Positions 1 to 6,848 of a stretch of 14,729 bases of DNA are shown here, in pieces (within the stretch, counting starts at the first letter, position 1; each line of letters begins with the position of its first letter). Made by a program: the position numbers and the translations under genes. The notes beneath the pieces were generated by a model that was not told where the DNA came from, did no database searches, and was given only the letters and a program-made list of their open reading frames with translations. The DNA lies in NCBI GenBank assembly GCA_046539045.1, contig JBKHHU010000070.1, positions 1 through 14,729 on the forward strand, written 5' to 3'. The stretch is from JBKHHU01 sp046539045 (GTDB taxonomy: Bacteria > Planctomycetota > Phycisphaerae > SM23-33).

Positions 1-686
1 TCGTTGACGTTGATCGACGGGACCAGCAACTGGCCCTTCTCCTGCATGTGGTACAGGCGATGCACGCCGGTGGTCGTTTCCTCGCTGACGCCGATCCAGT
101 CCTCCACGACCCTGCCGAAGAAGCCCGGTTCCTCTTCAAGAATGATCTTGATCCGTTTGTCCAGTGCGACAAGGTCTGCCGGCTTGTTGTCGCCTTCGAG
201 GATGCTCGGATCCTTCTGGGCCTGGTATCCGCGATGAACCATCATCGTCGCGTCGCCCCCGTCGTCGACGATCAGGTGCGGGCCTTTCCCGTCCGGCCAG
301 GTGAGGGCCTTCTTGGTGTACTCCCAGTATTCGTCGAGCGTTTCGCCCTTGTAGGCAAAGACGGGCACGCCTGCTTCGACGATGGCTGCGGCGGCGTGAT
401 CCTGGGTGCTGAAGATATTGCAGCTGGCCCAGCGGACGTCGGCGCCGAGGGCCACCAGCGTTTCGATCAGCACGCCGGTCTGGATGGTCATGTGCAGGCT
501 GCCCATGATGCGGGCACCGGCCAACGGTTTGTCGGCGGCATATTTCTCGCGCGTGGCCATGAGCCCGGGCATTTCGTGCTCGGCGACCTGAAGTTCCTTC
601 CGGCCGAACTCCGCCAGCGACATGTCCTTGACGACGTAATCCGTTCCTTCCTGGAGCGGACGTTTATTGGATGCGATCTCTGTCAT
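1..686 (-). CDS. ahcY: S-adenosylhomocysteine hydrolase (adenosylhomocysteinase), N-terminal part, runs off the left edge
   Basis: The family reversibly hydrolyses S-adenosylhomocysteine to adenosine and homocysteine in the cytoplasm, clearing the by-product of SAM-dependent methylation. The 228 visible residues match its substrate-binding domain: SLHMTIQT (64-70), NIFSTQDHAAAAI (90-102), the DDGGD motif (141-145) and SEETTTGVHRLY (201-212). The NAD-binding domain and C-terminal tail lie beyond the edge. The ATG at 686 is preferred because the protein then starts 64 residues before the HMT motif, as is usual; the ribosome-binding site is weak (GAAAG about 8 nt upstream). The gene lies 95 nt downstream of the ABC exporter genes on the same strand, with a possible promoter of its own in the gap. 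I looked for an SAH-riboswitch-like leader and did not recognise one. The identification is firm. Confidence 0.96.
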   Translation of the reverse strand, partial: MTEIASNKRPLQEGTDYVVKDMSLAEFGRKELQVAEHEMPGLMATREKYAADKPLAGARIMGSLHMTIQTGVLIETLVALGADVRWASCNIFSTQDHAAAAIVEAGVPVFAYKGETLDEYWEYTKKALTWPDGKGPHLIVDDGGDATMMVHRGYQAQKDPSILEGDNKPADLVALDKRIKIILEEEPGFFGRVVEDWIGVSEETTTGVHRLYHMQEKGQLLVPSINVN

Positions 687-735
687 GATGTTCTTTCATC
701 TTCGAAGGATACGTTAGGTTTGTAGCGAGCGAGGT

Positions 736-741
736 ATTGTA
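736..741 (-). promoter_or_regulatory. Possible -10 box of an ahcY promoter
   Basis: On the minus strand TACAAT (five of six matches to the sigma70 -10) lies 50 nt upstream of the ahcY start, giving a predicted leader of roughly 43 nt. The -35 region at the right spacing is poor, so this is only a candidate. It would let ahcY be transcribed independently of the ABC genes. Confidence 0.3.
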
Positions 742-781
742 ATCACGGCCGATGCGAAAGTACAGGCTTTGGGCTCTGCGG

Positions 782-2632
782 TCAGGTATGCAGGGCCTCT
801 TCCTCGTGCTCGCGGGTGAACTGGTTGGTGTACAGTTCATAGTAGCGTCCTTTCGCGGCGAGGAGGTCCCGATGCGAGCCGTCCTCGACGATCTTGCCGT
901 CTTCGACGAACAGGATCCGATCGGCATGGCGGATCGTGCTGAGACGGTGGGCGATGACGAAGCTGATCCGGTCGCGCAGGATTCGATCGACACCGGCCTG
1001 GATAAGCCGTTCGGTTTCCGTATCGACGCTGCTGGTCGCTTCGTCCATCACGAACACTTTCGGGTCGGCCAGCACCGCGCGGGCCAGCGAGATCAGCTGC
1101 TTCTGCCCGGCAGAGAGTTTGACACCGTCGGCACCGACTTCGGTTTCGTATCCGTCGATCAGCTCGCGAACGAACCCGTCGGCGTTAACCACCTCCGCGG
1201 CCCACTCCACTTCCGAATCGGTCGCCTCCAGGCGCCCGTAGCGGATGTTTTCGCGCACGGTCCCGCTGAACAGGTGCGGTTGCTGGAGCACGATGCCCAG
1301 GTTGCTCTGCAACCAGTGCAGGCTCCGCTTGCGGTAGTCCACACCGTTGATTTTCACCGCACCGGAGGTCGGCTCGTAGAACCGCGCGACCAGCGAGACG
1401 ATGGTGCTCTTGCCACCACCGGTCGGTCCGACCAGCGCGATCGTCTGCCCGGCATGGACGGTCAGGCTGAAGTCGTCCAGCACCTTCTCGCCCTCGACGT
1501 ACTGGAATGTCACGTGGTCGAACTCGATGGTGCGGATGTTCTCTTCGCCGCCGTCGAAGGCCACGTCGGCAGGGAGCTGCTTGCCCGCATTGGCGCGAAC
1601 CGCGGCAGCGACTTCGGGAGAGTCTTCGATTTCCGGCTCGGCCTCCAGCAGACCGGTCACACGTTCGGCGGCGGCTTGGGCGCTTTGCAGATCCGCCAGC
1701 ACGCGGGCCATCTCCTGGATGGGCATGAAGAACTGCCCCGCATAGGCGATGAACAGGTACAGGTCGCCCAGCAGCATCGCCCCACCGAGCACCCGCTGGC
1801 CGCCCTGCCACAAGGCCACCGCCGTGGCCACGCCACCGAGGGTCATCACCAGCGGGAGGTACACTGCCGACAGCAGCGCCGCCCGGACGCTGGAGCGGTA
1901 CATGTCGCCGGTCAGGTCGCCGAACTCGTCGAGGTTCTCCTCCTCGCGAACGAGCGTCTTGGTCGTCCGCACACCGGAGATGCCCTCGTTGTAGGCCGCC
2001 GTGATCGAGGAGTTGGTCTTCCGCACCTTCCGCGATGTGCTGAGGATCCGCCGCTGGAAGAACAGGCTCGCCCACGCAAGCAACGGGACCACCGCCAGCA
2101 CCACCAGCGCCAGCCACCAGTCCACCCAGATCATGATGCCCGCGATCAGCACCAGCATGAACACGCCCCAGACGATGTCCAGCACCCCCCAACTCAAAAG
2201 CCGCGCAAGGCGGTCGCAATCGCTGGTCAGACGCGTCACCAGCCACCCGACCGAACGATGGTCGTAGTAGCTGAACGACAGCTCCTGGAGCCGCCGGAAA
2301 CCGGCTTCGCGTATGTCGTGACTGACGCCGGTCGAGATCTTCCCGCCGGCCCAGATGAACGTGAAGATGCAGCTGCAGAAGCCCACTACCAGCGCCAGGT
2401 AGCCGGCGCCGTATACCCACACGTTCACGTCCGTTCCGCGTCGGTCGATGTCGTTGATCAACGCGCGCGTGATCAGCGTGAACGACACATCGAAGATTGC
2501 AGTGAACACCGCCAGCACAGCCATCAGGTAGATGTACTTCCGGTTCTGCGGACTGGTTCTGAATATCTTCAGCCAGACGCGCAGGTCGATCTTTCCTGAG
2601 AATTCTTCTTCTATCAGTGCGGTTTTAGCCAT
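782..2632 (-). CDS. ABC exporter half-transporter (TMD-NBD fusion), catalytically canonical subunit
   Basis: A 616-residue type IV ABC exporter half: a six-helix transmembrane domain (about 30-320) followed by an ATPase domain (about 365-605). All ATPase motifs are visible: Walker A GPTGGGKS (402-409), Q-loop Gln450, signature LSAGQ (506-510), Walker B with catalytic Glu531 (VMDEATSSVD) and the switch His562. The start at 2632 is chosen because it gives a normal N terminus and overlaps the stop of the upstream gene by 8 nt (ATGGCTAA). An in-frame ATG at 2680 would lie 53 bases inside that gene. The overlap implies translational coupling and a heterodimer with the upstream gene product. The signature has Ala in place of the second Gly, as often seen in the partner of a degenerate subunit. 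The substrate cannot be told from sequence; lipids, drugs or peptides are all possible. Confidence 0.93.
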   Translation of the reverse strand: MAKTALIEEEFSGKIDLRVWLKIFRTSPQNRKYIYLMAVLAVFTAIFDVSFTLITRALINDIDRRGTDVNVWVYGAGYLALVVGFCSCIFTFIWAGGKISTGVSHDIREAGFRRLQELSFSYYDHRSVGWLVTRLTSDCDRLARLLSWGVLDIVWGVFMLVLIAGIMIWVDWWLALVVLAVVPLLAWASLFFQRRILSTSRKVRKTNSSITAAYNEGISGVRTTKTLVREEENLDEFGDLTGDMYRSSVRAALLSAVYLPLVMTLGGVATAVALWQGGQRVLGGAMLLGDLYLFIAYAGQFFMPIQEMARVLADLQSAQAAAERVTGLLEAEPEIEDSPEVAAAVRANAGKQLPADVAFDGGEENIRTIEFDHVTFQYVEGEKVLDDFSLTVHAGQTIALVGPTGGGKSTIVSLVARFYEPTSGAVKINGVDYRKRSLHWLQSNLGIVLQQPHLFSGTVRENIRYGRLEATDSEVEWAAEVVNADGFVRELIDGYETEVGADGVKLSAGQKQLISLARAVLADPKVFVMDEATSSVDTETERLIQAGVDRILRDRISFVIAHRLSTIRHADRILFVEDGKIVEDGSHRDLLAAKGRYYELYTNQFTREHEEEALHT

Positions 2633-4478
2633 GGTTCTTTCCCGGCTGGGCCGAAGCAGTCGCGGCCTGGTCTTTCTCAAAGTCGTCTTCCAGCTGGTTC
2701 TGGATGGTCCACAAGCGTCTGTACGGGCCGGGCTGGTCCAGCAGCGACCGGTGCGTGCCTGCCTGTACGATCTTCCCGTGATCGAGCACGAGGATCCGGT
2801 CGGCCCGCTGGAGCGTGGTCAGCCGGTGGGCGATGACGATGGTGGTCTTCCGCCCCCGGCGCTTCTTCAGCGCGTCGAGGATCATCTGCTCGGTGCGGGT
2901 ATCGACGGCAGACAGCGCATCGTCCAGGACGAGAATGGGCGGATCGCCCAGCAGTGCCCGGGCGATGGCCACGCGCTGCCGCTGCCCACCGGACAGCGTC
3001 ACGCCCCGCTCGCCGACCAGCGTCTGATACCCGTGATCGAACCGCTCGATCGAGTCGTGGATGCACGCTGCCCGGGCGGCCTGCTGGATCTGCTCGTCGT
3101 CGGCAGCCGACCCGCCCAGGCGGATGTTCTCGCCGATCGTCCGCGAGTACAGGAACGGCTCCTGCATCACCACGCCAAACTGCGAGCGGACGGTCTTGCG
3201 CGGCATGTCGCGCAGCTCCGTTCCGTCGATGCAGATCTCGCCGGTTTGATAGTCGTAGAGCCTCAGGATCAGGCTCACCAGCGTGGTCTTGCCCGAACCG
3301 GAGGGGCCGAGAATCGCCAGCGTCTGGCCCGGCTCGACGGTGAAACTGATGTTGTCCAGCACGTTGTGCTCGCCGTCGTGGCTGAAGCTCAGGAACCGCA
3401 CGTCGATCCGGCCTTCCGTTCGGGTGGGTCCTGCCGGCTGGGTGATCTCGTCCTCGGCGTCTTCCTCGGGCTGGTCGAGCACCTCCTTCACGCGCCCGAG
3501 GGAGACGATCGCCTTTCCGAAATCCGCCAGCACGCGGCCCATGTACCGCACCGGCCAAAGGAACCTGTGCACGAACCCGAGGAACGCGAATAACTCGCCG
3601 ACGCTCAGCCGCCCGTGCTGCACCTGGTACGCGCCGAACACCAGCACCACACCGATCTGCGTGAGGCACATGAAGTCCGACACGCTCCAGAACCAGCTCA
3701 GCACGCGAACCAGCCGGTACCAGTGCCCGCGGTACTCCTCGTTGGTCCTGGCGAAGCGGGCGGTTTCGTGCTCCTGCCGGGCGAACGCCCGCACCACGCG
3801 GATACCGGTCAGGTTCTCCTGCAGCCGCGCGGTCATTCTGCCCTCGGACTCGTCGCACTGCTGGAAGACGTTCTTGACCTTCAGAAAGAAGAGGATCGAG
3901 TAGATCACGATCGGCCCCATCAGCGCCAACGCGGCCACCGTCATCGGCACGTTGACGTACAGCATGATCGGGATGCCCACCACCAGCGTGATCAGCGCCC
4001 TGCCGACCTCGGTGACCTGCATCGCCAGGAACATGCGGATGGTCTCCACGTCACTGCTGCACCGCTGGACCAGGTCGCCGGTGTCGGTGGTGTCGTGATA
4101 GCCGACGGACACGTTCTGCAGGTGCCCGTACAGGCGGTTCCGCAGGCGTTTGGCGATGGATTCCGACGCCGTCGCCGACCAGTGGCCCTTCAGGTACGTG
4201 AAGAACCCCGCCAGCAGGAAGAAGCTGAACATCGCCAGTCCGGCGGCCCAGAGATTCTGGGCAAGCTCGCTCCTGCCGCCGAATTGGGCGACGATCTCCT
4301 TGAGGAACTGCGGCGCCTGCAGCGGCTTGTCGCCGATAACGTAATCGATGGTCCGCCCGCCGATCAGCGGTGGGAGGTAGCCCATGAACGTCGCGACCAC
4401 CAGCGCGCCGATTGCCATCAGGTACCGGAGCCGATACCCCCGCATCAGCTCCCAAAGTGTCTTGATTCTGTCCAACAT
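2625..4478 (-). CDS. ABC exporter half-transporter (TMD-NBD fusion), degenerate-site subunit
   Basis: A 617-residue ABC exporter half and the promoter-proximal gene of the pair. The transmembrane domain spans about residues 15-325 and the ATPase domain about 355-595. Motifs: Walker A GPSGSGKT (391-398), Q-loop Gln439, canonical signature LSGGQ (495-499), Walker B ILVLDDALSAVD, and switch His551. The residue after the Walker B Asp519 is Asp520, not the usual catalytic Glu, while the partner gene encodes Glu. This is the arrangement known from heterodimeric exporters such as TM287/288, BmrCD and LmrCD, where one composite ATP site is hydrolytically weak. The ATG at 4478 is the first in the open frame; a GGGG stretch about 8 nt upstream may help ribosome binding. 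The polar, charged tail (596-617) overlaps the start of the second gene. The substrate is unknown. Confidence 0.93.
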   Translation of the reverse strand: MLDRIKTLWELMRGYRLRYLMAIGALVVATFMGYLPPLIGGRTIDYVIGDKPLQAPQFLKEIVAQFGGRSELAQNLWAAGLAMFSFFLLAGFFTYLKGHWSATASESIAKRLRNRLYGHLQNVSVGYHDTTDTGDLVQRCSSDVETIRMFLAMQVTEVGRALITLVVGIPIMLYVNVPMTVAALALMGPIVIYSILFFLKVKNVFQQCDESEGRMTARLQENLTGIRVVRAFARQEHETARFARTNEEYRGHWYRLVRVLSWFWSVSDFMCLTQIGVVLVFGAYQVQHGRLSVGELFAFLGFVHRFLWPVRYMGRVLADFGKAIVSLGRVKEVLDQPEEDAEDEITQPAGPTRTEGRIDVRFLSFSHDGEHNVLDNISFTVEPGQTLAILGPSGSGKTTLVSLILRLYDYQTGEICIDGTELRDMPRKTVRSQFGVVMQEPFLYSRTIGENIRLGGSAADDEQIQQAARAACIHDSIERFDHGYQTLVGERGVTLSGGQRQRVAIARALLGDPPILVLDDALSAVDTRTEQMILDALKKRRGRKTTIVIAHRLTTLQRADRILVLDHGKIVQAGTHRSLLDQPGPYRRLWTIQNQLEDDFEKDQAATASAQPGKNHG

Positions 4479-4492
4479 CGTTCAGCCCCATC

Positions 4493-4520
4493 ATTCTAGC
4501 AGCCGGGCCCGGCCGGAAAA
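4493..4520 (-). promoter_or_regulatory. Possible promoter of the ABC exporter genes
   Basis: On the minus strand TAGAAT (five of six matches to the -10) lies at 4493-4498. A weak -35-like TTTTCC lies 16 nt upstream at 4515-4520. The predicted transcript would have a leader of only about 8 nt before the ATG at 4478, which is unusual and lowers confidence. Confidence 0.25.
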
Positions 4521-4571
4521 TCCGTGATCGCGTCGGCGGACGTCGAGGAACGGTTCCCCGGGACACTTCAT

Positions 4572-4607
4572 AAAAAAACCCGCCGGCGGTCGTCCGCGAG
4601 CGGGCTT
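4572..4607 (-). terminator. Intrinsic (rho-independent) terminator, minus strand
   Basis: Read on the minus strand, a GC-rich hairpin is followed directly by seven T residues (4572-4578). The stem has 5 bp (4579-4583 with 4600-4604), a 2x2 internal loop, then 4 bp (4586-4589 with 4594-4597) closed by a four-base loop. It sits 25 nt after the stop of a possible 25-codon ORF and upstream of the ABC genes. It therefore isolates the ABC genes from any transcript starting further right. Confidence 0.75.
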
Positions 4608-4632
4608 GGATCGTTCGGTATGTTCGAAAGAA

Positions 4633-4710
4633 CTACGTCATATCCGCCCGCGCAAACATCTCCCGCCCGATGGCGGAGGCGACTTTGATCTGCAGGCGGA
4701 ATGTGTGCAT
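4633..4710 (-). CDS. Possible 25-residue small protein, unrecognised
   Basis: I do not recognise this product. The ORF has 25 codons, starts with MHTFRLQIK and ends with FARADMT. It is supported by context: AAAGGA ends 6 nt upstream of the ATG, a sigma70-like promoter lies about 45 nt upstream, and an intrinsic terminator lies 25 nt downstream of the TAG stop. Third codon positions are mostly G or C, as in the neighbours. There is no signal peptide or clear membrane segment; the product would be short, basic and possibly a single helix. The frame is open upstream to 4842, but only the ATG at 4710 has a good ribosome-binding site. The alternative is that the transcript is a non-coding RNA and the ORF is fortuitous. 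Confidence 0.4.
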   Translation of the reverse strand: MHTFRLQIKVASAIGREMFARADMT

Positions 4711-4728
4711 CAGGCGTCCTTTCGTTTC

Positions 4729-4744
4729 CGCAGCAACGGCTGCG
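4729..4744 (-). other. Hairpin at the predicted 5' end of the small transcript
   Basis: A perfect 6-bp stem (CGCAGC with GCTGCG) closed by a four-base loop starts about 2-3 nt after the predicted transcription start and ends 6 nt before the AAAGGA ribosome-binding site. Such 5' hairpins commonly stabilise transcripts; that role here is an inference. Confidence 0.45.
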
Positions 4745-4753
4745 TCTGCTTGG

Positions 4754-4781
4754 TTTATACCCGCATTCCGAGCATGGACAA
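4754..4781 (-). promoter_or_regulatory. Sigma70-like promoter for the small minus-strand transcript
   Basis: On the minus strand the -35 box is TTGTCC (4776-4781, four of six matches), the spacer is 16 nt and the -10 box is TATAAA (4754-4759, five of six). The predicted start is near 4747. Together with the terminator ending at 4572 this defines a transcript of about 175 nt. Confidence 0.5.
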
Positions 4782-4787
4782 GAGACA

Positions 4788-4807
4788 ATTCCGGAAATTT
4801 CGGGAAT
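4788..4807. promoter_or_regulatory. 20-bp near-perfect palindrome, candidate operator
   Basis: ATTCCGGAAATTTCGGGAAT is identical to its reverse complement at 18 of 20 positions. It lies 6 bp upstream of the -35 box of the small-transcript promoter, where a dimeric activator or repressor could bind. A further ATTCCG half-site lies in the promoter spacer at 4765-4770. The cognate regulator is not identified in the window. Confidence 0.45.
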
Positions 4808-4846
4808 GGGTTGCAGGCCAAAGCTGTGCCAGGCGTGCGCACAGCA

Positions 4847-4880
4847 CCCGCGTAGCGGGCCGACCGGCGCGCTACGCGGG
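4847..4880. repeat. Perfect 11-bp inverted repeat downstream of the PEP-CTERM gene
   Basis: CCCGCGTAGCG (4847-4857) and CGCTACGCGGG (4870-4880) are perfect inverted copies with a 12-nt, itself partly complementary, spacer. The repeat starts 36 nt after the PEP-CTERM stop codon on the minus strand. No T tract follows on either strand, so it is not a classical intrinsic terminator. It may be an mRNA 3'-end stabiliser or a factor-assisted terminator. Confidence 0.55.
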
Positions 4881-4916
4881 GGATCGACAGTCTTTCTGCA
4901 TGCCCGGGATCAGGTG

Positions 4917-5567
4917 TCAGCGACGGCGGCGTTTCAGCAGCAATGCTCCACCGGATACCAGCAACACGAGGCTCACCGGCTCGGGGACCACGGGCACGAT
5001 CTCGCCAGCGGCGACCGGCAGCGGCACCTTGTAACCGGGGGTCCCGTCGACTTCGCCCGGCGTGCCTTCTCCCACACCATCGCAGCAGATGCTCAGCCCA
5101 TGCAGAACAATGATCCGCTTGTCCAGCGGCAGCAGATCCGCCAGCTCGTCATCGCTGAGGAGGTAGGTCTCTTCGAAGCTGATGGCCTCGATAGCTGGAG
5201 TGGGGAAGGCGTTCGCATCGCCCTGCGGTGAGGTCAGTGGAAGCAACACCGGACCATACGTCTCAGCCCCTTCGGCGACCTCAATATAGCCGTCCCCATC
5301 GTCATCCTCGGCCAGGTTCGGCACCGTCGAGTTCAAGGCCGTGCCGCCCGGGTCCGAAAGACCATGAATGTGCTGGGCGTGCAACTGGTCCGGCTCGACC
5401 CCGATTGCCAGGATCTCAACATCCAACTGGTTCCCGGTCAGGTTCAGCAATGCCGTACCGGTTACCCCTGAGTTGTTCAACGTGGTGAAGTCGACCGAGT
5501 ACCAGTCCGCCTGGGCGGCCCCGGCCAGCAGAAACAATACAGTCAATGCAATAACGGTATTTCTCAT
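4917..5567 (-). CDS. Secreted PEP-CTERM protein with CHRD-like domain and EF-hand loop
   Basis: A 216-residue exported protein. A signal peptide (1-20, cleavage after AAQA) is followed by a region resembling CHRD domains: repeated hydrophobic strands, then AQHIHGL (64-70) and later RIIVLHGLSIC (151-161). Residues 88-99 form a textbook EF-hand calcium loop (DDDGDGYIEVAE). The end is a PEP-CTERM sorting signal: PEP at 195-197, a hydrophobic helix (about 198-211) and a terminal KRRRR. Family knowledge says such tails are recognised and cleaved by exosortase (EpsH-type), placing the protein on the cell surface or in exopolymer. The start at 5567 has an excellent AAAGGAG 9 nt upstream and puts the signal peptide at the N terminus; the frame is open further upstream without support. 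No exosortase gene lies nearby. The biological role is unknown. Confidence 0.88.
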   Translation of the reverse strand: MRNTVIALTVLFLLAGAAQADWYSVDFTTLNNSGVTGTALLNLTGNQLDVEILAIGVEPDQLHAQHIHGLSDPGGTALNSTVPNLAEDDDGDGYIEVAEGAETYGPVLLPLTSPQGDANAFPTPAIEAISFEETYLLSDDELADLLPLDKRIIVLHGLSICCDGVGEGTPGEVDGTPGYKVPLPVAAGEIVPVVPEPVSLVLLVSGGALLLKRRRR

Positions 5568-6005
5568 TTTATGTGCTCCTTTTGACAGTTGTGGAGGAGC
5601 GCCGACAGGCCAGCCAGACCCGGAACGTCGGGGCAACGGGAACAGAGAAATCCCAGACGGGAAAAGAATGAATGCTTGCCTGACGCGCCGCGTGCGACGC
5701 ACCGTTTCCAATCAGTAAATGGTATGATCATCGCCCCGTCCGCCCAAGAGCAGGCGATGGTTTTCCTGCTTTCGTTTAAGAGGGGAAGCTGCCTGCGAAG
5801 CATAACTCGCGCATGCAGAAAAGCATACCGCGGCGTCCGCGGACCTCCCCCGGGATGCAGTCCGCAGATTTTCTTTACGCGGGCGCTGAGGCGAGCCGCT
5901 CCGCCGGCTCTCCGAGGCGTTTTTTTCCTCTTCGGCTGCAGCGTTTGCTAGAAGCATGTCGATGCACAGGATAGGATAACGGTAGGAATCCCTTTGCGCT
6001 GACCC
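5568..6005. other. 438-base divergent intergenic region with several hairpins
   Basis: No convincing gene is seen; the short ORFs here are arginine-rich and have no ribosome-binding site. Structure present: a 6-bp stem with a 10-nt loop at 5749-5770, a tight CCGCGG-CGT-CCGCGG hairpin at 5828-5842, and a GAGCCG/CGGCTC hairpin at 5893-5910. The last is followed 9 nt later by seven T residues (5920-5926, plus strand). A minus-strand promoter candidate for the PEP-CTERM gene is TTGGGC, 17 nt, TACCAT (5719-5747). The region could hold a cdaA leader or a small RNA, but nothing matches a family I know. Confidence 0.4.
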
Positions 6006-6848
6006 ATGGAACTATTGCCTCACTACATTTCGATCTACCTGAGACGGGTATCTACGTACAGTCCGCTGGTGGTGGCGGTCGAGTGGCTGCTGATCGGCCT
6101 GGTGGTCTGGTTTGCCATGCGCTTCCTCCGCGGCACGCGCGGGGCACGGCTGATAAAGGGTGTCGCGCTGCTGCTGGTGGCGGTGTACGTGGTCATCGCC
6201 CTCCTGCCGAAGAACTTCGGTTGGGAGCGGATCGAGTTTCTCTACGGCAAATTCCTGCTGTTCGCCTTTGTAGCCGCGGTGGTGGCATTCCAGCCGGAAT
6301 TGCGCCGGGCGCTGATCCAGATCGGGCAGGCTCGGCTCATCCGCGGAGCGACCGGGCGCGTCGAAGAGATGATCGATCAGTTCGGCCACAGCTGCGAGTA
6401 TCTGTCCCGCAACAAGATCGGCGCCCTGGTGGCCGTCGAGCGGAGCGTCGGCCTGGGGGCGATCATGGAGTCCGGCACGACCATCGACGCGATGTTCAGC
6501 AGCAGCCTGCTCAACACGATCTTCTATCCGGGCAGCGCCCTGCACGACATGGGGGTGATCATCCAGAACGACCGTATCGCCGCAGCGGGGTGTCAGTTCC
6601 CGCTGGCTGAGAGTGACGAAGTGGACCCTTCGCTCGGCAGTCGACACCGGGCGGCTCTGGGGCTGGCCAAGGATTGCGACGCGATCATTATCGTCGTCAG
6701 TGAAGAAACCGGAAGGGTGTCCATGGCCTACGAGAGCCAACTCTACCTCGGGTTGGAAATCGAGGCGGTGACCTCCACGTTGCAGTCGATGCTCCTTCCG
6801 AGGAAGAACGTCGGGATCAGGGGCTTCTGGCGAAGGGGAAGCCGATGA
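6006..6848 (+). CDS. cdaA: Membrane diadenylate cyclase CdaA (c-di-AMP synthase)
   Basis: The family condenses two ATP into the second messenger c-di-AMP. The 280-residue protein has the CdaA layout: three hydrophobic N-terminal segments (about 20-38, 48-67, 82-97), a coiled linker and a DisA_N-type cyclase domain (about 115-260). The RHR motif is intact (213-215) and SEETG follows at 232-236. The other signature, normally DGA in LHDGAVII, reads DMG here (181-183, LHDMGVII). The metal-binding Asp is kept but the next two residues differ. The length is typical. The ATG at 6006 follows an in-frame TGA at 6000-6002, so the protein cannot start earlier; no Shine-Dalgarno site is evident. The stop overlaps the next ATG by 4 nt (ATGA), coupling it to cdaR. 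The identity is firm; activity is probable but not proven given the motif change. Confidence 0.95.
   Translation: MELLPHYISIYLRRVSTYSPLVVAVEWLLIGLVVWFAMRFLRGTRGARLIKGVALLLVAVYVVIALLPKNFGWERIEFLYGKFLLFAFVAAVVAFQPELRRALIQIGQARLIRGATGRVEEMIDQFGHSCEYLSRNKIGALVAVERSVGLGAIMESGTTIDAMFSSSLLNTIFYPGSALHDMGVIIQNDRIAAAGCQFPLAESDEVDPSLGSRHRAALGLAKDCDAIIIVVSEETGRVSMAYESQLYLGLEIEAVTSTLQSMLLPRKNVGIRGFWRRGSR

Noticed and set aside
687..781. SAH or SAM riboswitch in front of ahcY
   Set aside because: The 95-nt leader region lacks the conserved core sequences I would expect; only a -10-like TACAAT stands out.
752..2599. 615-codon plus-strand open frame opposite the second ABC exporter gene
   Set aside because: It is antisense to a gene with complete ABC motifs, has a low-complexity His/Gln/Arg/Asp-rich composition typical of mirrored GC-rich codons, and matches no family.
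5712..5957. 81-codon minus-strand ORF upstream of the PEP-CTERM gene
   Set aside because: Arg/Ser/Ala-rich, no ribosome-binding site, and it spans the hairpins of a divergent intergenic region.
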